Source of the DNA: JAOPZW01 sp036379935
Lineage (GTDB): Bacteria > Actinomycetota > Thermoleophilia > Solirubrobacterales > Solirubrobacteraceae
Direction: 5' to 3'
Assembly: GCA_036379935.1 (NCBI GenBank)
Contig: DASVFT010000016.1
Span: 1-37,782 of the forward strand
DNA length: 37,782 nt
The stretch's first letter is position 1, and every line of letters starts with the position of its first letter. The translations under genes and the position numbers were made by a program. Below, in pieces: positions 31,745-37,782 of this stretch. The notes under the pieces were generated by a model. It was given only the letters and a program-made list of their open reading frames with translations. It was not told where the DNA came from and did not search any database.

Positions 31745-33094
31745 TCAGGCGGCGCGCGCGGCGCGCTGACCCGGTCCGATGGCGCGCCGCACGGCGTCGC
31801 GCAGCGTCCCGGCCTCCGTCGGCGACAGCACCGTGCGCAGCCCGAACTTGGCCGCCTCCTGTGCCCGGCGGTCGGGGTGCGCGACCGAGCGCAGCTCCCC
31901 GGTGAGACCGATCTCGCCGAAGCAGGCCAGCGGCGACGGGTCGCTGGCCACGCCGCGCGCGGCGCTGGCCACGGCCAGGGCCACGGCCAGGTCGGCGCCC
32001 GGCTCGTCGACCCGCACGCCGCCGACGACGTTGACGAAGACGTCGCTGGCCCCCACCCCGACCCCGGCGTGGCGACCGAGCACGGCCAGCACCAGGGCCA
32101 GGCGGTTGCGGTCGATGCCGTTGCACACGCGCCGCGGCGGCACGAGCTCGCTCTGCGACACGAGCGCCTGGACCTCGACCAGCAGCGGCCGGGAGCCCTC
32201 CATCGCCGCCAGCACGACCGACCCGGGCGCCTTCGTGGCCTCGCCCACGAAGCGCGCGCTGGCGTCGAGGACCTCGACCAGGCCGCCGTCGCGCATCTCG
32301 AAGACGCCGACCTCGTTGGTGGAGCCGAAGCGGTTCTTCAGCGCCCGCAGGGTGCGATAGGTGCGCTCGCGCTCGCCCTCGAACTGCAGGACGGCGTCGA
32401 CGAGGTGCTCGAGCACGCGCGGCCCGGCCAGCGCGCCCTCCTTGGTCACGTGCCCCACGAGCACGACCGCGGTGTCCTGGCGCTTGGCCACCTCGGTGAT
32501 CCGCGTGGCCACCTCGCGGACCTGGCCCACGGTGCCGGGAGCCGACTCCAGCGCGGCGGAGTGCAGCGTCTGCACGGAGTCGATCACGCACGCCGCGGGC
32601 CGCTCGGCCTCGAGCACGGCCAGCACGGCGTCGAGATCGGTCTCGGCCAGCACGGGGACGTCGAGGGCGGCCGGCCCCAGGCGCTCGGCGCGCAGGCGGA
32701 TCTGGGCCGCGGACTCCTCGCCGGAGACGTAGAGCGTCGAGCGCCGGGCGGCGGCGAGGTGGCCCAGCGCCATGTTGGTGAGCGTGGACTTGCCGATGCC
32801 CGGCGAGCCGCCGAGCAGCACCAGCGAGCCGGGGACGAGCCCGCCGCCGAGCACGCGATCGAGCTCGCCGATGCCGGTGCTCAGGCGCGGTGACCGCTCG
32901 GCCGCGACCTCGCGCAGGGGCACGGGCCGCAGCGCCGGCGCCGCGGCCGCCGAGCGGGCACCGCGCCGGCCGCCCGCGGGCGCGCGCTCCTCCAGCAGCG
33001 TGTTCCACTCGCCGCACGAGGGGCACTGCCCGTGCCACTTGGGCGTCTGCGCACCGCACGCGGAGCACGCGAACACTGAGGTCGGCTTGGGCAC
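31745..33094 (-). CDS. radA: DNA repair protein RadA/Sms
   Basis: 449 residues. It is a RecA-like ATPase that promotes branch migration in recombination. Domains in order: N-terminal zinc finger (FACSACGAQTPKWHGQCPSCGEW), Walker A GGSPGIGKST (about residue 95), Walker B region ACVIDSVQTL, the RadA-specific KNRFG motif (LKNRFGSTNE), and a C-terminal Lon-like S16 domain (VNVVGGVRVDEPGADLAVALA, GEIGLTGELR). It starts with GTG; a TAGGCT element ends 6 bases upstream, so leaderless transcription is likely. It heads radA-disA-carD-ispD. Confidence 0.97.
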   Translation of the reverse strand: MPKPTSVFACSACGAQTPKWHGQCPSCGEWNTLLEERAPAGGRRGARSAAAAPALRPVPLREVAAERSPRLSTGIGELDRVLGGGLVPGSLVLLGGSPGIGKSTLTNMALGHLAAARRSTLYVSGEESAAQIRLRAERLGPAALDVPVLAETDLDAVLAVLEAERPAACVIDSVQTLHSAALESAPGTVGQVREVATRITEVAKRQDTAVVLVGHVTKEGALAGPRVLEHLVDAVLQFEGERERTYRTLRALKNRFGSTNEVGVFEMRDGGLVEVLDASARFVGEATKAPGSVVLAAMEGSRPLLVEVQALVSQSELVPPRRVCNGIDRNRLALVLAVLGRHAGVGVGASDVFVNVVGGVRVDEPGADLAVALAVASAARGVASDPSPLACFGEIGLTGELRSVAHPDRRAQEAAKFGLRTVLSPTEAGTLRDAVRRAIGPGQRAARAA

Positions 33095-33100
33095 CTGCCC

Positions 33101-33106
33101 AGCCTA
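33101..33106 (-). promoter_or_regulatory. -10 element TAGGCT for radA
   Basis: TAGGCT, six bases (GGGCAG), then GTG (33094). The remaining gap up to 33259 shows only the GCGGYC repeat and the ribosome-binding site of the plus-strand gene. Confidence 0.5.
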
Positions 33107-33147
33107 GGCGCAGGACCGGTCGCCTCCGCCCCGCCCCGCTCGCGCCC

Positions 33148-33177
33148 GCGGTCGCGGTCGCGGCCGCGGCCGCGGTC
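33148..33177. repeat. Hexanucleotide tandem repeat GCGGYC x5
   Basis: Five consecutive units GCGGTC, GCGGTC, GCGGCC, GCGGCC, GCGGTC in the intergenic region between radA and the secreted-protein gene. The two central units also form a self-complementary GCGGCCGC core. Confidence 0.75.
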
Positions 33178-33259
33178 GCCCCCCGCGGCGGGCCGCATCT
33201 CCCGCGCGCTCCGCGGGTTGGCGCGGATGAGGTCCCAGCCCCGTACGAAGGAGGCCGCC

Positions 33260-33916
33260 GTGAAGCTTCGCCTGCCGTCCCCCGCCATGGTCGTCGCCGT
33301 GATCGCGCTCATCGTCGCCCTGTCCGGGACGGCCATCGCGGCGGTCGACTTCGCCCGCAACGCCGGCGCCGTCGACGGCAAGAGCGCCGTGGGCGCCGGC
33401 GCCTCGCGCAGCGACGCCGCCGGCAAGCTGGTCGCCACCGCCTCGGGCGGCGAGGGCAAGGGTCAGATCCCGGCGCGCTTCCTCGACGGCGTCATGCGCG
33501 GCGGGACGATGACGCTCTCCAAGTACCTGCACACGATCGACAACCAGGCCGGGCGCCCCACGCCGCTGCTCATCGTGCCCGGCATCGGGCGCTTCGACGC
33601 GCGCTGCGACGACGTCGATCCCACCGTCGGCACGCAGACGACGCGCACCTCGATCACCTTCACGGCCTCGGTCGCGCAGGGCGTCAACGTGTCGCGCCTG
33701 CTCGGACGCGACATCTCAAGCGGCCAGCGGCCCGACGTGTTCAGCGCCCCGAAGGACCAGCCGGTCTCGATCCTGGGCAGCGCCGACGGCCTCTTCCAGG
33801 CCATCATGGAGGCCAAGGGCCGCTCGGTGCTCGTCACCGGCGCGGCGCGCACCGACAACGGGCCCGGGCCGCGGGCCGCGTGCCTCATCTGGGGGACCGC
33901 CTTCCGCGTCGGCTGA
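33260..33916 (+). CDS. Secreted/anchored protein of unknown function with PSPA-type signal segment
   Basis: 218 residues. The N-terminus VKLRLPSPAMVVAVIALIV followed by ALSGTAIAA is a signal peptide or anchor of a type I recall at the start of many Thermoleophilia proteins (basic, PSPA, then a hydrophobic ALxGTAxA stretch). The mature part has a beta-rich domain with two Cys (RCDDVD, RAACLIWGTAFRV near the end). No enzyme motif. The GTG at 33260 is fixed by AAGGAGG about 7 bases upstream; the in-frame GTG/ATG codons further upstream lack such a site. Convergent with the PLP-enzyme gene. Confidence 0.82.
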   Translation: MKLRLPSPAMVVAVIALIVALSGTAIAAVDFARNAGAVDGKSAVGAGASRSDAAGKLVATASGGEGKGQIPARFLDGVMRGGTMTLSKYLHTIDNQAGRPTPLLIVPGIGRFDARCDDVDPTVGTQTTRTSITFTASVAQGVNVSRLLGRDISSGQRPDVFSAPKDQPVSILGSADGLFQAIMEAKGRSVLVTGAARTDNGPGPRAACLIWGTAFRVG

Positions 33917-33934
33917 GGCTGCGCCGCCGGCCGC

Positions 33935-35008
33935 TCAGGACCGGCTGCGCTCCAGGGCGCGCTCGAGGTCGGCCAACAGGTCGGCGGTGTCCTCCACCCC
34001 GGCGCTGAGCCGCACGACGCCTTCGCCGACGGCGTCCGTGCCCCAGCGCGCGCGCCGCTCGGCGCTGGAGTGCACGCCACCGAAGCTCGTCGTCTCGGCC
34101 ACGAGCTCGCAGGCCGAGAGAAACGCCTGGGCGCGGTCCTCAGAGCCGAGGTCGAAGGCGACCACCGAGCCCACGCCGGGCCAGCGGACATCGGCCACGT
34201 CGCGCTGGCGCAGCAGCGCCGCCACCGCCGCCGCGTTGGCCTCCTGACGCTCGGTCCGCAGCGCCAGCGTGGCCAGCGAGCGGTGGGCCAGCCACGCCTC
34301 GAAGGGCCCCGGGATCGAGCCGGTGGCGGTGCGCCATGCGCGCAGCGAGGCGGCGCGCTCGGCCTCGGCGGCGACGACGACACCGAGGACCAGGTCGCCG
34401 TGGCCGCTCAGCTGCTTCGTGGCACTCATGACCGACAGGTCGGCGCCGAGCTCGAGCGGGCGCTGGCGCAGCGGCCCGGCCAGCGTGTTGTCGACCGCCA
34501 CCGTCGTCTGGCCGGCACGCGCCTCCGCGGCCAGCGACGCGACGTCGAGGACCTCGAGCCCGGGGTTGGACGGCGATTCCAACCAGACCAGCGTCGCACC
34601 GGGCAGCGCCGCCCGTACGGCCGCGTCGTCGGTCGGCACGAGGCGGACCTCGACGCCGCGCGGCTCGAGCAGGTCGTGGGCGAGCGTGCGGATCCCCGGG
34701 TAGGCGTCCGACGGGGCCACGAGCACGTCGCCGGGCCCGAGCGCGGGCACCACGACGGCGGTGACCGCGGCCATGCCGGAGGCGAAGACGATCGCCTGAC
34801 CACCTTCGAGCTCGCCGAGCGCGTCCTCCAGGCGCGCCCACGTCGGGTTGTCGTAGCGCCCGTAGTTGAAGCGCGAGGCGTCGGGCGCGCCGGCCAGGTG
34901 ATAGGGCGCCGCGAACGTGGGTCCCGGCAGGAAGGGCTCGCCGTCGGCGCCCGGCGGGAGGCCGGCGTGAGCTGCTCGTGTCGAGTCGCCGGCGCGCCGT
35001 TCGGTCAT
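33935..35008 (-). CDS. PLP-dependent trans-sulfuration enzyme family (cystathionine gamma-synthase/lyase-like)
   Basis: 357 residues, slightly shorter than the usual 380-400. Fold-type I markers are FNYGRYDNPTWARLEDALGE, the PLP-ring site FASGMAAVTAV, WLESPSNPGLEVLD, VDNTLAGPL and the Schiff-base Lys in SATKQLSGHGDLVLG. The C-terminal domain has SFGGVHSSAERRARWG and the substrate Arg region VRLSAGVED. Family members make or break cystathionine, or cleave methionine or homoserine derivatives; which one applies cannot be decided. The gene follows the luciferase-like oxidoreductase by 12 bases, and a TAACCT element, 9 bases before the ATG, overlaps that gene's stop. Confidence 0.9.
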   Translation of the reverse strand: MTERRAGDSTRAAHAGLPPGADGEPFLPGPTFAAPYHLAGAPDASRFNYGRYDNPTWARLEDALGELEGGQAIVFASGMAAVTAVVVPALGPGDVLVAPSDAYPGIRTLAHDLLEPRGVEVRLVPTDDAAVRAALPGATLVWLESPSNPGLEVLDVASLAAEARAGQTTVAVDNTLAGPLRQRPLELGADLSVMSATKQLSGHGDLVLGVVVAAEAERAASLRAWRTATGSIPGPFEAWLAHRSLATLALRTERQEANAAAVAALLRQRDVADVRWPGVGSVVAFDLGSEDRAQAFLSACELVAETTSFGGVHSSAERRARWGTDAVGEGVVRLSAGVEDTADLLADLERALERSRS

Positions 35009-35017
35009 CGGGCGCGC

Positions 35018-35023
35018 AGGTTA
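35018..35023 (-). promoter_or_regulatory. -10 element TAACCT before the PLP-enzyme gene
   Basis: TAACCT, nine bases, then ATG (35008). It overlaps the TAA stop of the upstream gene, as at 15445-15450. Spacing is at the long end for a leaderless start. Confidence 0.3.
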
Positions 35024-35893
35024 CGCCGCGGCGCGCCCGGGGCGGTCCTGAAGCGCGGCGCGGGCGAGCAGGTCGACCTGCTCGGGGTCGGCCGACGTCG
35101 GGAAGCAGATGACCTCGTCGACGCCGGCCTCCTCGAAGGCCGACAGGTACTCCTTGACCGTGGCCTCGCCCTTGGCCGCGCTGGCGACGACCCCCTCGGC
35201 ATGCTCGCCGAGATAGCCGTAGTAGGCCAGCAGGCTGCGGCGCGCGTCCTCCTCGGCGCGGTCGCCGAGCGCGAAGTAGAAGAGGGCCATCGTCCGCGGC
35301 TCGCCGTCGCGGCCCTCGGCCGCCCACGCCTCGCGCAGCTTGGGATAGCGCTCGGCGAACATCTCCGGCGGCCCGCCGCCGAGCGTCCAGCCGTCGGCGT
35401 AGCGCGCCGCGCGGCGGAAGGCCGCCTCCGACGCCCCGCCGACGAGCAGGGTCGGCCGCTCGCGGGCGGGCGGCGGGCCGACCCCCCGCTCGCTGCGCCA
35501 CAGCGGACCGAGCTCCTGGAGCTGGCGCTCGAACGCCCGCCCGCGCGTGGAGTAGTCCACGCCGCTGACCTCGAAGTCATCCTCGCGTCCGCCCACGGCG
35601 AGGCCGAGCACGAGGCGTCCTTCGGAGAGGTTGTCGATGGTGGCCGCCTGCTTGGCGAAGAGCGCGGTGTTGGACCGCAACGGGGCGATGAGGATGTCGG
35701 TGACCAGCCTGATGCGCTCGGTCACCGCCGCCGCCGCGGCGAGGGCGATCAGCGACTCGTAGTTGCCGAAGACGATCCGGTCGATCGTGCCCAGCGACGA
35801 GAACCCCGCGTCGTCGGCGCGGCGCGCCCACTCGACGATCCCGCGCCGGTCCACGCCCAGCACCGCGTTGGGAAGTCCGATGCCTACGTCCAT
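35021..35893 (-). CDS. LLM-class (luciferase-like) flavin-dependent oxidoreductase
   Basis: 290 residues. The TIM-barrel of the bacterial luciferase family is shown by MDVGIGLPNAVLGV at the N-terminus, WARRADDAGFSSLGTIDRIV, LVTDILIAPLRSNTALFAKQAATID and LSEGRLVLGLAVGGREDDFEVSGVDY, then RPTLLVGGASEAAFRRAARYADGW. Members use FMNH2 or F420H2; the actinobacterial setting makes F420 possible but does not prove it. The ATG at 35893 is 6 bases after a TAGAGT element with no ribosome-binding site. Likely transcribed with the PLP-enzyme gene. Confidence 0.9.
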   Translation of the reverse strand: MDVGIGLPNAVLGVDRRGIVEWARRADDAGFSSLGTIDRIVFGNYESLIALAAAAAVTERIRLVTDILIAPLRSNTALFAKQAATIDNLSEGRLVLGLAVGGREDDFEVSGVDYSTRGRAFERQLQELGPLWRSERGVGPPPARERPTLLVGGASEAAFRRAARYADGWTLGGGPPEMFAERYPKLREAWAAEGRDGEPRTMALFYFALGDRAEEDARRSLLAYYGYLGEHAEGVVASAAKGEATVKEYLSAFEEAGVDEVICFPTSADPEQVDLLARAALQDRPGRAAA

Positions 35894-35899
35894 GGGCGG

Positions 35900-35905
35900 A
35901 CTCTA
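35900..35905 (-). promoter_or_regulatory. -10 element TAGAGT for the LLM oxidoreductase gene
   Basis: TAGAGT, six bases (CCGCCC), then ATG (35893). It lies downstream of the clpC terminator, in keeping with a separate transcription unit. Confidence 0.5.
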
Positions 35906-35957
35906 CGAAACGGCGACCGCCGGCCCGGTGCACGAGGGACGAGGCGCCGCGAAACGA

Positions 35958-35985
35958 GTGAGGGCCGCCTCGCGGCGGCCCTCAC
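35958..35985 (-). terminator. Rho-independent terminator of clpC
   Basis: A perfect 12-bp stem GTGAGGGCCGCC/GGCGGCCCTCAC with a 4-base loop, beginning 3 bases after the clpC stop on the minus strand and followed by TCGTTTCG. It is the clearest intrinsic-terminator-like structure in the window. Confidence 0.75.
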
Positions 35986-35988
35986 GGG

Positions 35989-37782
<1,794 letters not shown>

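Overview
The window looks like chromosomal DNA of a high-GC actinobacterium. The best guess is the class Thermoleophilia (Solirubrobacterales such as Conexibacter, Solirubrobacter or Patulibacter). Reasons: very high GC with GTG/ATG starts; a CarD-type RNA polymerase regulator; a SigH-type sigma factor next to rlmB; many secreted proteins with beta-propeller, PxKF and calcium-binding repeat domains; and a secreted protein whose N-terminus has the Pro-Ser-Pro-Ala signal-peptide pattern common in that class. Taxonomy is inference. About 36 genes were resolved plus one tRNA. No stretch over 300 bases lacks a gene; the largest gaps (145-168 bases at 7309-7453, 12183-12350, 22440-22588 and 33095-33259) are described individually. 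I saw no IS element, prophage, CRISPR array or rRNA.

Layout. 1-617: end of a cobalamin-binding protein gene. 614-4497 (minus): rhomboid protease, RskA-like anti-sigma, SigK-like ECF sigma, small membrane protein, a second ECF sigma and a PlsC acyltransferase, i.e. an envelope/stress signalling block. 4541-6259 (plus): membrane protein, tRNA-Thr(UGU), secreted protein. 6271-9534 (minus): small membrane protein, sigH, rlmB, cysS. 9558-14587: a secreted protein of a conserved unknown family, a secreted beta-propeller/PxKF protein (minus) and a divergent two-component system. 14572-16795: two alpha/beta hydrolases, DUF2237 and DUF2277. 16792-22439 (minus): a four-gene envelope glycan set (two polytopic GT39-like proteins, a UDP-galactopyranose-mutase-like flavoprotein, an LPG-synthase/UPF0104 membrane protein). 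22589-25530 (minus): Na+/H+ antiporter, ispF and a PHP phosphatase. 25529-29274: Tat-exported berberine-bridge-type oxidoreductase and a propeller/RTX-repeat protein. 29330-33094 (minus): ispD, carD, disA, radA. 33260-37782: secreted protein, PLP enzyme, luciferase-like oxidoreductase and the 3' part of clpC.

Two themes stand out. First, clpC, radA, disA, carD, ispD, ispF, cysS, rlmB and sigH occur in the same order and on the same strand as in the Bacillus/Mycobacterium neighbourhood (clpC-radA-disA-...-ispD-ispF-...-cysS-rlmB-...-sigH), but stretched over about 31 kb by accessory genes. Second, an unusual number of genes have a TANNNT -10 element ending 6-9 bases before the start codon with no Shine-Dalgarno sequence. 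This points to leaderless mRNAs as a main expression mode and settles several start codons. Other compact features are convergent pairs that share a CTAG as both stop codons, one divergent pair sharing CATG as both start codons, and a 15-bp direct repeat with 20-bp period in front of a two-component/secreted-propeller divergon.
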